A DNA stretch of 40,290 nucleotides, taken from an uncultured Collinsella sp. GTDB taxonomy: Bacteria; Actinomycetota; Coriobacteriia; Coriobacteriales; Coriobacteriaceae. Position 1 is the first letter of the stretch; each line of letters opens with the position of its first letter. Below, one piece after another: positions 1-7,193 of the stretch. The stretch is taken from positions 1 through 40,290 of the forward strand of contig CAAEMX010000045.1 in assembly GCA_900757185.1 (NCBI GenBank). Reading direction: 5' to 3'. The notes beneath the pieces are model-generated. The model was not told the DNA's origin and did no database searches. It worked only from the letters and a program-made list of their open reading frames with translations. Position numbers and translations under genes: made by a program.

Positions 1-10
1 CGCATGCAAA

Positions 11-33
11 GAAGGCCACTAAATGTGGCCTTC
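11..33 (-). terminator. Hairpin downstream of gatB
   Basis: A perfect 9-bp stem (GAAGGCCAC at 11-19, GTGGCCTTC at 25-33) with a 5-nt loop lies about 70 nt beyond the gatB stop on the minus strand. Only a short T stretch follows, so intrinsic termination is likely but not certain. Confidence 0.55.
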
Positions 34-102
34 GTCTTGCATAGGACTGTTTGAAATTTGGAGGAAACACCCCGGCGACTCGGGGCTTCCACGACCTTGC
101 AG

Positions 103-1779
103 CTACGAGAGCGACGTTCTCAGCAACTCGTTGAAGAGCTTCGGGTTGCCCTTGCCGCGGCTTGCCTTCATGCACTGGCCCACCAAAAAGCCGATGACCT
201 TCTGGTTGCCGTCGCGGTACTGCTGTGCCTGATCGGCACAGTTAACCAGCACCTCGTCCACAATCGGCTGCAGCGCGCCGGCATCGCTCACCTGACGCAT
301 GCCGCGCTCGTCGACGATCTTGTTGGGGTCGTCGCCGGTCTGAGCCATGGCCTCAAAGACCTCGTGCGCTTGGTTGGAGCTGATGGCATCGGTCGCCAGC
401 AGCTTGGCGAGTGCCGCCACCTGAGCCGGTGCAATACCGGACTCGGCCAGCGAAACGCCCGCGCCCTTAAGGTAGGCGATCATTTCATTTACCAGCAGGT
501 TTGCGACCGTCTGGGCCTCTTTGCCAGCCATACCGGCAGCAGCGGCCTCAAAGAAGTCAGCAAACTCGGGGTCGCCAGCAATCTGCTCGGCATCGGCAGC
601 CTTAATGCCAAAGTCGGCCTCAAAGCGGGCGCGCTTGGCATCGGGCAGCTCGGGGATCTCGCCTCGGCAGCGGTCGATGAACTCATCGTCCAGATCGAAC
701 GGAGCCAGGTCGGGATCGGGGAACAGGCGGTAGTCGTCGGCCGTTTCCTTCACACGCATAACAACGGTGCGCTTACGACTGGGCTCCCAGTGACGGGTCT
801 CCTGGTAGATGATGCCGCCCTCCTCGAGTACCTCGGCCTGGCGGCAAATCTCGTAGGCAAGGCCATCATGCAGGCTCTTAAACGAGTTAAGGTTCTTAAG
901 CTCGGTCTTGGTACCCAGCTTGGTCTCGCCGCGGCGGCGCAGCGACACGTTGCCGTCGCAGCGCATGGAACCCTTCTCCATGGAGCAGTCCGAAATGCCC
1001 AGTGTCACAAAGATGCGACGGAGCTTCTCCATAAACAGGCGAGCCTCCTCGGGCGTGCGCAGATCGGGCTCAGTCACGAGCTCAATCAAAGGCGTGCCGC
1101 AGCGGTTGTAGTCGACGAGCGACTCGGCCGCGGCGGTAATGCGACCCTCGGCGCCGCCCACGTGGACCATCTTGGCGGCGTCCTCCTCCATGTGGATGCG
1201 CAGGATGCGAATGGGCACCGTGTAGAAACCATCCTCGCGGCGCTCGGGCATCTGTAGGTTGGACGCGTCGTAGCTGGCCAGATGGCCGGCGCGCTGGTTG
1301 CCCTCGCGCATGGTCGACGTCATGGACGTGGACAGACCCTCGGCGTTGGCCGAAGCACTCGCCAGGCTCTGGGCCTCGGCCTCACCAAACGCGCAGTCGG
1401 GGCGCTCGGCGGCACCGCGACCGGTCACGTCCAGATCTAGGTGACCGTACATGGCAAAGGCGACCGGACCCTGCGTGGTCTGGAAGTTCTTGGCCATATC
1501 GGGATAGAAGTAGTGCTTGCGGTAGAACATCGAGTGACGCTGGATCTCGCAGTTGGTGGCCAGACCGGCCTTGACGATGCTCTCGATGGCGCGCTTGTTG
1601 GGCACCGGCAGGGCGCCGGGCAGGCCCAGGCACACCGGGCACACGTTGGCGTTGGGCTCGTCATCGTGGCTGAGCTTGCAGTTGCAGAACATCTTGGTGT
1701 CGAGTGCGGTGAGCTCGGTGTGGATCTCCAGGCCGATCACGGCCTCCCAATCCTGCAGGACCTCGGAAAGCTCCTTCAT
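103..1779 (-). CDS. gatB: Aspartyl/glutamyl-tRNA amidotransferase subunit B
   Basis: GatB is the kinase/transamidase subunit of the cytoplasmic GatCAB complex. It activates misacylated Glu-tRNA(Gln) or Asp-tRNA(Asn) with ATP and passes ammonia from GatA to the activated ester. Seen: the N-terminal signature WEAVIGLEIHTEL (residues 11-23), the zinc-type cysteine pairs C32/C34 and C47/C50, YPDMAKNFQ (92-100), and the C-terminal YqeY-like tail ending near NPKLFNELL. Its ATG overlaps the gatA stop by one base (TAATG), so the two are translationally coupled. At 558 residues it is about 75 longer than the usual 475-490. The extra length falls between residues about 118 and 190, rich in Ala, Ser and Glu, inside the catalytic cradle just before RIHMEEDAAK. 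No frameshift is visible, so the insertion appears to be in the native protein. Confidence 0.96.
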   Translation of the reverse strand: MKELSEVLQDWEAVIGLEIHTELTALDTKMFCNCKLSHDDEPNANVCPVCLGLPGALPVPNKRAIESIVKAGLATNCEIQRHSMFYRKHYFYPDMAKNFQTTQGPVAFAMYGHLDLDVTGRGAAERPDCAFGEAEAQSLASASANAEGLSTSMTSTMREGNQRAGHLASYDASNLQMPERREDGFYTVPIRILRIHMEEDAAKMVHVGGAEGRITAAAESLVDYNRCGTPLIELVTEPDLRTPEEARLFMEKLRRIFVTLGISDCSMEKGSMRCDGNVSLRRRGETKLGTKTELKNLNSFKSLHDGLAYEICRQAEVLEEGGIIYQETRHWEPSRKRTVVMRVKETADDYRLFPDPDLAPFDLDDEFIDRCRGEIPELPDAKRARFEADFGIKAADAEQIAGDPEFADFFEAAAAGMAGKEAQTVANLLVNEMIAYLKGAGVSLAESGIAPAQVAALAKLLATDAISSNQAHEVFEAMAQTGDDPNKIVDERGMRQVSDAGALQPIVDEVLVNCADQAQQYRDGNQKVIGFLVGQCMKASRGKGNPKLFNELLRTSLS

Positions 1780-3293
1780 TACAGCTCGCCTCCCTTCCCG
1801 GCAAAATCGGGCGCGACGGATAGCGCGGGCGCACCCGTGGCGGTATCGGCAAAGCCGCGCTCCAGGGCGCGGGCAAACGTGAGCAGCTGACGGTCCTTAA
1901 AGGCCGGACCCACCAGCTGGGCAGAAACGGGCAGCTGCGTATCCTCGCCCAGGCCCAGCGGCACCGAGATGCCACCGTTACCGCAGATGTTGAGCGAGAT
2001 GGTGTACAGATCGGAGAGGTACATCTGCGTGGGGTCGCTGATCTCGCCAAACTTAAAGGCCGTGCGCGGCGAGGCGGGCATGAGGATGGTGTCCACCTTG
2101 GCATACGCGGCGTCGTAGTCCTGCGTGATGAGCGTGCGGGCCTTTTGCGCAGCGTAGTAGTACTTGTCGTACACGCCCGAGCTCAGCAGGTAGGCGCCGA
2201 GCATCTGACGGCGCTTGGCCTCGGCGCCAAAGCCGTGGGCGCGAGAGAGCGAGCTCTGGTCGGACAGGTTGGCGCAGCCCTCCTCCTGATAGCCGTAGCG
2301 AATGCCGTCGAAACGGGCCAAGTTGGAGAACGCCTCGGCCGGGCCGATGACGTAGTAAGCGGCGATGGCGGCATCCAGGTGCGGCAGGTCGACCTCCACG
2401 AGCTCGGCACCCTGGTTCTGCAGCTCCTGGGCGGCGCGCTGAACAGCGGCCTTGACCTCGGGCGTCAGACCCTCGGCCTCCATAAACGCGGGGATGATGC
2501 CCACGCGCTTACCCTCGATGCTGTCGTTGAGATGCTCGGTAAAGTCGACAGCGCAATCCTGGCTGGTGCAATCGTACGGATCGTGGCCCGCGCCGGTAAG
2601 CGCGTTCATGGCCAGCGCGACATCCTCGACCGTGCGGCCGAAGGGCCCCACCTGGTCGAGCGACGAGCCAAAGGCAACCACGCCGTAACGGCTCACGGCG
2701 CCATACGTGGGCTTAAAGCCCACCACGCCGCACAGCGACGCCGGCTGGCGAATGGAGCCGCCGGTGTCCGAGCCCAGCGAGAGCGCGACCTCGCCCGCGG
2801 CGACGGCTGCAGCGGAGCCGCCCGAGGAGCCGCCGGGCACACGCTCGGTATCCCAGGGGTTGTTGGTGCGGTGGAACGCCGAGCTCTCGGTGGAGCTGCC
2901 AAAGGCAAACTCGTCCATGTTGGCCTTGCCCATGGGCAGGCAGCCGGCATCCAGCATGCGCTGGACGCAGGTGGCGGTGTAGACGCTCTGGTAGTTCTCG
3001 AGCATGCGGGAAGCGCAGGTGGTGCGCGTGCCCACGAGGTTCATGTTGTCCTTGATGGCCAGCGGCACGCCCGCGAGCGGGGGCAGCGGCTTGCCTGCGG
3101 CACGGTCGGCGTCCACGCGCGCGGCGGCCTCGAGCGCGAGCTCGGGCGCCACCTGCAGGAATGCCTGGACCCCGCCCTCGCGCGCCTCGATGGCGGCAAG
3201 GGAGGCCTGGGCCACCTCGGTAGCGGTAAAGTCGCCGGCGGCAACGCCCGCGGCAATCTGGGCGGCGGTAAGGGAATCGAAGCTTAGCGCCAT
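1779..3293 (-). CDS. gatA: Glutamyl/aspartyl-tRNA amidotransferase subunit A
   Basis: GatA is the amidase-signature subunit that hydrolyses glutamine and feeds ammonia to GatB. The Ser-cisSer-Lys triad is readable: K81 in AIKDN, S156 in GGSSGGS and S180 in SDTGGSIRQPAS. The 504-residue length is normal for the family. Its start codon overlaps the gatC stop by one base, and its own stop overlaps the gatB start in the same way, so all three subunits are coupled in one minus-strand operon. The large open frame on the opposite strand here is a codon-bias shadow. Confidence 0.97.
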   Translation of the reverse strand: MALSFDSLTAAQIAAGVAAGDFTATEVAQASLAAIEAREGGVQAFLQVAPELALEAAARVDADRAAGKPLPPLAGVPLAIKDNMNLVGTRTTCASRMLENYQSVYTATCVQRMLDAGCLPMGKANMDEFAFGSSTESSAFHRTNNPWDTERVPGGSSGGSAAAVAAGEVALSLGSDTGGSIRQPASLCGVVGFKPTYGAVSRYGVVAFGSSLDQVGPFGRTVEDVALAMNALTGAGHDPYDCTSQDCAVDFTEHLNDSIEGKRVGIIPAFMEAEGLTPEVKAAVQRAAQELQNQGAELVEVDLPHLDAAIAAYYVIGPAEAFSNLARFDGIRYGYQEEGCANLSDQSSLSRAHGFGAEAKRRQMLGAYLLSSGVYDKYYYAAQKARTLITQDYDAAYAKVDTILMPASPRTAFKFGEISDPTQMYLSDLYTISLNICGNGGISVPLGLGEDTQLPVSAQLVGPAFKDRQLLTFARALERGFADTATGAPALSVAPDFAGKGGEL

Positions 3294-3604
3294 TACTCGC
3301 TCTCCCCCTCTCCCAAAATGGACGGCACGCGGAAGTAACGCTCGCGCGCGCTGCCGGCGTTTTCGAGCGCAACGTCGAGCGGCAGGTCGCGCTCGGGCTC
3401 GCGCAGGTCGTCGCCCATCACGTTGGACAGGCTTCCGATAGGATGGAACGTGGGCTCCACGTCGGGCAAGTCATATTGCAAGACGGGCTCGAGCATCTGG
3501 ACGGCGTCGTTCATGTAGGACGTCATCTGGGTGAGCTCGTCATCGGTCAGTGCGATCTTTGCGTACTCGGCGATGCCGCGCACGTCTTTCTCGCTGAGTG
3601 CCAT
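3293..3604 (-). CDS. gatC: Glutamyl/aspartyl-tRNA amidotransferase subunit C
   Basis: GatC is the small helical belt protein that holds GatA and GatB together. Seen: an N-terminal helix starting MALSEKDVRGIAEYAKIALT, a middle LPDVEPTFHPIG segment that matches the conserved V-x-P-x-x-H/N stretch of the family, and a C-terminal segment with the usual R-E-x-Y-F-R-V-P. The ATG at 3604 is chosen because GGAAGGGAG lies just upstream; an in-frame ATG at 3622 would place that ribosome site inside the gene. The protein is 103 residues, near the usual 95-105. First gene of the gatCAB operon. Confidence 0.93.
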   Translation of the reverse strand: MALSEKDVRGIAEYAKIALTDDELTQMTSYMNDAVQMLEPVLQYDLPDVEPTFHPIGSLSNVMGDDLREPERDLPLDVALENAGSARERYFRVPSILGEGESE

Positions 3605-3639
3605 AGGCGCTCCCTTCCGCATAACAGTTAAACCGCTTT

Positions 3640-3645
3640 AGTATA
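3640..3645 (-). promoter_or_regulatory. Possible -10 element of gatCAB
   Basis: Minus-strand TATACT lies about 36 nt upstream of the gatC start. No good -35 is visible at 16-18 bp, so this is a weak assignment. Confidence 0.35.
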
Positions 3646-3790
3646 CAAGGCAACGCCGGCTTGGAGCAGGCGCTTTACCCAAATGCAGCGAAAACGTAAC
3701 GAGAGCGGCGGTTGGCAGGCGGCGGGCTGGCGGTTTTGCAGCGAAACCGCACCGTCCATAGCGAAAACCGTCCCGCCCGCAATGAAAAGC

Positions 3791-3845
3791 ATCACAACAT
3801 TCGACGCTTTTCGTCAAAATCGCGATTTTCATCGAATGTTGTGAT
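3791..3845. repeat. Family A palindromic repeat, copy 1
   Basis: Perfect 14-bp arms ATCACAACATTCGA (3791-3804) and TCGAATGTTGTGAT (3832-3845) enclose a 27-nt spacer that itself contains the palindrome AAAATCGCGATTTT. The same arms recur at 15588-15652, 19688-19756 and 20932-20996. It lies between the start of gatC and the end of the sortase gene. Confidence 0.9.
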
Positions 3846-3862
3846 GGTTGGGAAGTCCCGGT

Positions 3863-3894
3863 CACCACAAAGGTACCTGTCCCCATTGTGCTGG
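3863..3894. repeat. Family B palindromic repeat, degenerate copy
   Basis: CACCACAAAGGTACCTGTCC begins an imperfect palindrome ending CATTGTGCTGG. It resembles the two perfect family B copies at 15540-15572 and 17107-17141. It sits 15 nt beyond the sortase stop and may act as its terminator on the minus strand. Confidence 0.65.
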
Positions 3895-3908
3895 TTCTGA
3901 ATGATGTC

Positions 3909-4847
3909 CTACGCCGAGGCCTTGGCCTCGCGGCGCTTGCGGATCGCGTGGATCACGATGTCCAGCAGCAACAGCACAATGGCCACGACCACGATGAGCA
4001 CGGCAAACTCGCGCTTGCCCCAGTGGCGGCCGGCCAGCGACTTTTGCTTGTCGACGTCCTTCTTGCTGTACTTGGTGCGCACGCAATGCACCAGCAGGCG
4101 ATGGTCGTTCACGCCGTAGGGCGTGCAGGTGACAAGCGTCAGCTTGTCGGCGCCGGGCTCTATGGTCAGCGACTCCATCTCCTCGGGCAGCACCACCTCG
4201 GAGTCCACCATCTTATAGGCGAGCGTCTTGTTCATGGTGTGCAGCAGCACCAGGTCGCCGGGCTCCAGCGAGTGAATGTCGTCGAACATGCTCAGGTTGC
4301 GCATACCCGAGTGCGCGGTAAGCACGCAATGCGTCGAGGTGCCGCCCACCGGCAGGCTCGTGCCCTCCAGGTGGCCGACGCCCGCCATGAGGACTTCCTC
4401 GCTCGTGCCATGGTAAATGGGCATGCTCACATCGATGGAGGGGATTTCGACCCAGCTCATCATGGGGTCGCGGTCAAAGATGAGCTGCTGGGCGTAAGGC
4501 TCGATCTGGTCGGCGGGGAGCTCGGTGGCCTCGCCCGCCAGCTGCTCGTTAAAGGAGCGCGCCTGGAGCAGGATGCGCTCGCGCTCCTCTTCGGAGAGCG
4601 CGTCCACGGTGCTGGACACGGTACTGATCTGGTTGAACACGCCCGAGGCCTCGAGCCGGTCCAAGATCCACGGCCAGGTCATAAGGCCCACGCCAATAAG
4701 GATGATGACGATGGTGATGAGCCGATCGGCCCAGCGCGGCAGTCGCTTGCGACGGCGCTTAGGCTTTGGTTGAGGTTTGGGCTGAGGGCTTGAGCCGCCG
4801 TTGTCCGCGGCGTTACTGCTCTTCATATGTTTGGCGCCCTGCACCAT
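3909..4847 (-). CDS. srtC: Class C sortase (pilus polymerase)
   Basis: A membrane transpeptidase that cleaves sorting signals and links pilin subunits through isopeptide bonds. Seen: a Pro/Lys/Arg-rich cytoplasmic N terminus, TM segment about 42-62, a lid-like D127-P128...W132 motif, catalytic H179 (LTAHSG), C241 (TLVTCTPYG) and R250 (NDHRLLV), and a second TM at 280-300 followed by a basic tail. The C-terminal TM and the lid are class C hallmarks. The start at 4847 is supported by GAGGAG 9 nt upstream. It is the only sortase in the window, so it probably serves the three sorting-signal proteins at 7194-14085, although a nucleotidyltransferase pair separates it from them and it must have its own promoter. 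Confidence 0.93.
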   Translation of the reverse strand: MVQGAKHMKSSNAADNGGSSPQPKPQPKPKRRRKRLPRWADRLITIVIILIGVGLMTWPWILDRLEASGVFNQISTVSSTVDALSEEERERILLQARSFNEQLAGEATELPADQIEPYAQQLIFDRDPMMSWVEIPSIDVSMPIYHGTSEEVLMAGVGHLEGTSLPVGGTSTHCVLTAHSGMRNLSMFDDIHSLEPGDLVLLHTMNKTLAYKMVDSEVVLPEEMESLTIEPGADKLTLVTCTPYGVNDHRLLVHCVRTKYSKKDVDKQKSLAGRHWGKREFAVLIVVVAIVLLLLDIVIHAIRKRREAKASA

Positions 4848-4863
4848 CGCCGGTCACTCCTCT

Positions 4864-4891
4864 ACAACTCAAGTTGTCTGAACAAATAATA
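4864..4891 (-). promoter_or_regulatory. Sortase upstream region: palindrome and possible -10
   Basis: A 14-bp palindrome (ACAACT-CA-AGTTGT, 4864-4877) lies just upstream of the sortase ribosome site. A minus-strand TATTAT is at 4886-4891. Together they suggest a separate, possibly regulated promoter; no clear -35 is seen. Confidence 0.35.
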
Positions 4892-4958
4892 GCCGATTAG
4901 CGAGCTCATGCGCTGCGCAACGCAGCTAGACTGCACCGTCCGGGCCACGTAACCCCAC

Positions 4959-5732
4959 TCAACCAATCAAGCCATATGTTGTTTTCATCGTCTCAAGCAA
5001 CTGCGCCATCGTTGCGCCCGCAACCCCGATCTGTTTCAGATTGACGTCGCCCACCTCACAATCTTTAACAAACGCAAGCATATCGTCCTTCAGTTCTCCG
5101 CGCAGGTCGACACCTTCCGACTCGCCAAGCAGCTGAGCAAGCCTCAGCGCATCGCGTTTATGCTTTTTTACCTTCCTCGAATCAACGTTCTCCCCCGCTT
5201 CCCTTCTAGCTTTTAGGTCGAGATACGCCTTCGCTTTGAACGGGACAATGTATTCCGTACCCAGGACCGAAACGCCGCCTACGGTCCGAATTCCCTGAAG
5301 GAACAAGCTGTAGTAAGCATCGTCCAACAAAATTGCCGACAGACTGCTTATGTTTTCATCAACGTGAATTGGCGCCACATCAATCCCCTCACGACCCTTT
5401 AGAAAGTCGGGGCACTTCGCGAAGAGTTCGATCATATGGGGGTAACCCGGCCTCTTAGGCTCTGTAAACCGATAAAAACATGAGCCTTTGCCTTCGCCCC
5501 AGCCGCAGCGGTAACCGCCATCACGCACCAAAGTCCATATAGCTTCTGCCGTCTGAGACAACCGGTCATCGGCGACAATTACCACATCAAAATCGTGAGT
5601 CGCCCTGAACGAAAGCCCCGCCTCCGCGAGCAAAATGTCGCATGCCGTGCCGCCGATAAGGGCATACGATCCTGCAGCTTCTTGCATATGCTGCTGAAAT
5701 TCTTGGAGACCCTCTACAGCGCTTCTTGCCAT
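4959..5732 (-). CDS. AbiEii-like nucleotidyltransferase
   Basis: A 257-residue protein with the minimal nucleotidyltransferase layout of AbiEii/type IV toxins: a GG motif in YALIGGTACDIL (residues 23-34), then R-A-T-H-D-F-D (43-49) supplying metal-binding acids, and a helical C-terminal part with KAKAYLDL and the Lys/Asp-rich KKHKRDALRLAQLL. In the AbiE family such enzymes modify an acceptor such as a tRNA and are countered by an AbiEi protein. The gene overlaps the upstream regulator by 19 nt, so the two are co-translated. Family membership is inferred from motif spacing; the acceptor cannot be read from sequence. Base composition is less GC-rich than the gat genes, as expected for acquired DNA. 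Confidence 0.72.
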   Translation of the reverse strand: MARSAVEGLQEFQQHMQEAAGSYALIGGTACDILLAEAGLSFRATHDFDVVIVADDRLSQTAEAIWTLVRDGGYRCGWGEGKGSCFYRFTEPKRPGYPHMIELFAKCPDFLKGREGIDVAPIHVDENISSLSAILLDDAYYSLFLQGIRTVGGVSVLGTEYIVPFKAKAYLDLKARREAGENVDSRKVKKHKRDALRLAQLLGESEGVDLRGELKDDMLAFVKDCEVGDVNLKQIGVAGATMAQLLETMKTTYGLIG

Positions 5733-6682
5733 GGATATTCCTTTCCAAACATGCGATCGACTTCGAGCTGAATTCGCTCATCGTCAATTGCCGCCAAAGA
5801 TAGCGCAAGCGAAATGTCGTCGACACGGGAGGAGTCGGCAAACACGGGCGCATAGCGCCACACTTGGATCATCGCCGTTTCGTTATCCGGCAACTCCCCG
5901 TCTGCGACTTCGAGGTCGCTCAGTTGACGCCATGCACTTCTTAAGATGGCCTTTTGTTCCATGCCCGGCGCAGCGAGCATCGAACGCGCAGCGAGCGCCG
6001 TCTCCCCGGCGTCAACAAGATAGTCGATCTGCGGCGTCTTCCTTGCAAAAAAGACCTTCGAGACAGGCGAGGAGAGCTCTGCCATGTGTTCGCTGAGCAG
6101 AAGATCAACGGCAACAGGGAACACGACGACACGTCGCTCGCGACGCTCGCGCCTCGCGAGCCCCCTGTCAACAAGCTCGGTTATGGCCTCACTCGCGCGG
6201 CTTGCCGAAATCCCAAGCGCTCGACAAAGGTCATAGGGACGATATGGCTCCTGGGCTGCTCCCCAGATTGCGGCAGCCTGCGCGTTGGGTGACATCTTGG
6301 TCGCGTGGTTGCGAAACCGGGCACCGCCCCTCTCCGTGCAGGCTGTGCCCATAAATGGAAGAAAAGCCTGTCTACCTGGGCAGACAAAGGGAATCCCTTG
6401 TGCGACCAAAGCTTTGCGCTGACGTGCATCGGCATCAGGAAACGAAACGACAACAGGAATCTCCGCACGCAAGGCTAGCTGACTATAGACTCTCTTAGCT
6501 TCGGGAAGCCCGACGCCAGTAGGCAAACTTGCAAGCAAAAACGAAAAACCGTTTGCGTCAACAGCGCGGACCTCAATCGCTCGCAGATGCAGCGGCAAGC
6601 GTGCGGATCCAGGCCAAGTTTTGGTCTTGGAGGAGAGGCCTAGTGCTTCTTGTAAGTAGTTTAGCGCTTCGTTCATTTCCAT
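5714..6682 (-). CDS. AbiEi-like winged-helix regulator/antitoxin
   Basis: The protein (322 residues from the chosen start) has an N-terminal domain with the pattern LHLRAIEVRA...FSFLLASLP followed by an IPVVVSFPDAD...RKALVAQGIPFVCPG segment, then a winged helix around RPYDLCRALGISASRASEAI. This layout is common in regulators annotated MarR-like that precede AbiEii-type nucleotidyltransferases, the role expected of the antitoxin and autorepressor. An in-frame ATG at 6721 overlaps a TATAAT box, so the ATG at 6682 (MEMNEAL) is preferred, although its ribosome site is weak. It overlaps the downstream nucleotidyltransferase gene. Function as antitoxin is inferred from the pairing. Confidence 0.66.
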   Translation of the reverse strand: MEMNEALNYLQEALGLSSKTKTWPGSARLPLHLRAIEVRAVDANGFSFLLASLPTGVGLPEAKRVYSQLALRAEIPVVVSFPDADARQRKALVAQGIPFVCPGRQAFLPFMGTACTERGGARFRNHATKMSPNAQAAAIWGAAQEPYRPYDLCRALGISASRASEAITELVDRGLARRERRERRVVVFPVAVDLLLSEHMAELSSPVSKVFFARKTPQIDYLVDAGETALAARSMLAAPGMEQKAILRSAWRQLSDLEVADGELPDNETAMIQVWRYAPVFADSSRVDDISLALSLAAIDDERIQLEVDRMFGKEYPWQEAL

Positions 6683-6694
6683 TGTTTTCGTTCG

Positions 6695-6745
6695 ATTCCA
6701 GTTTGTATTGGAATTATACATTATTTTTGGAATTAACGAGATTCC
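6695..6745 (-). promoter_or_regulatory. Promoter with two inverted-repeat operators for the AbiE-like pair
   Basis: Minus-strand TATAAT (plus 6713-6718) lies between two inverted repeats with the same half-site: ATTCCA-N8-TGGAAT (6695-6714) and GGAAT-N7-ATTCC (6729-6745). Sites flanking the -10 suit autorepression by the winged-helix protein, as known for AbiEi. The link to this protein is inferred. Confidence 0.6.
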
Positions 6746-6780
6746 TTTGTGAATAGGCCAGCATTTGCGTTTTCAAAATG

Positions 6781-6936
6781 TCCCGAATCGGTTGGGCGAT
6801 TCGGGATACAATGTCAATAGAAAACGACGCACCCCGCGTAAGTGTACGAGAGCGCGGGCGGCTTAGTTTTCTGGTTTTGTTAAATGCCCGGGATCCGACC
6901 CCCGGGCATTCTTATTTGCGCTTGTTGCGGCGCAAA
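6781..6936. other. Cluster of three hairpins in a gene-free stretch
   Basis: The 470-bp gap between the AbiE-like pair and the pilin genes has no convincing ORF. It holds three inverted repeats: TCCCGAATCG/CGATTCGGGA (6781-6806), AATGCCCGGG/CCCGGGCATT (6883-6910, followed on the plus strand by CTTATTT) and TTTGCGC/GCGCAAA (6915-6936). They may be terminators or a small structured RNA; no family is recognised. Confidence 0.45.
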
Positions 6937-7056
6937 TGCCTTCTACCGTCCGCACCGCGCGTGCGCCTACGGACCTTAATCCGAACCTCATACGAGTCAA
7001 GAAACGCGATGACGAACGTACCCGCATCGGACGGTGGAGGCTGGCTGCGTTATCCC

Positions 7057-7093
7057 AAAAAACGGGGCAAACTCCAGCGCGGAGTCTGCCCCG
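7057..7093 (-). terminator. Intrinsic terminator of the pilin operon
   Basis: On the minus strand a 13-bp stem with one mismatch (7063-7075 with 7081-7093, 5-nt loop) is followed directly by six T (plus A run 7057-7062). It is about 100 nt past the last pilin stop, a strong terminator. Confidence 0.88.
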
Positions 7094-7193
7094 AAAAAAG
7101 AATGGCAAAGCAAGAACGTGGGTGGACGAGAAAAGTGTCCGCAAGTCTCATGGCCATCACATCCCACCTGCCAAAGGGATGGGTGAGCGAGCG

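Noticed and set aside
3638..3886. 82-codon minus-strand ORF with SQHS...ECCD peptide that recurs in other ORFs
   Set aside because: The peptide is the translation of the family A repeat, which explains its recurrence; not a gene.
6930..7050. Possible tRNA or riboswitch in the structured gap near 6930-7050
   Set aside because: Short stems are present but there is no cloverleaf, no TTC-loop motif and no known riboswitch core.
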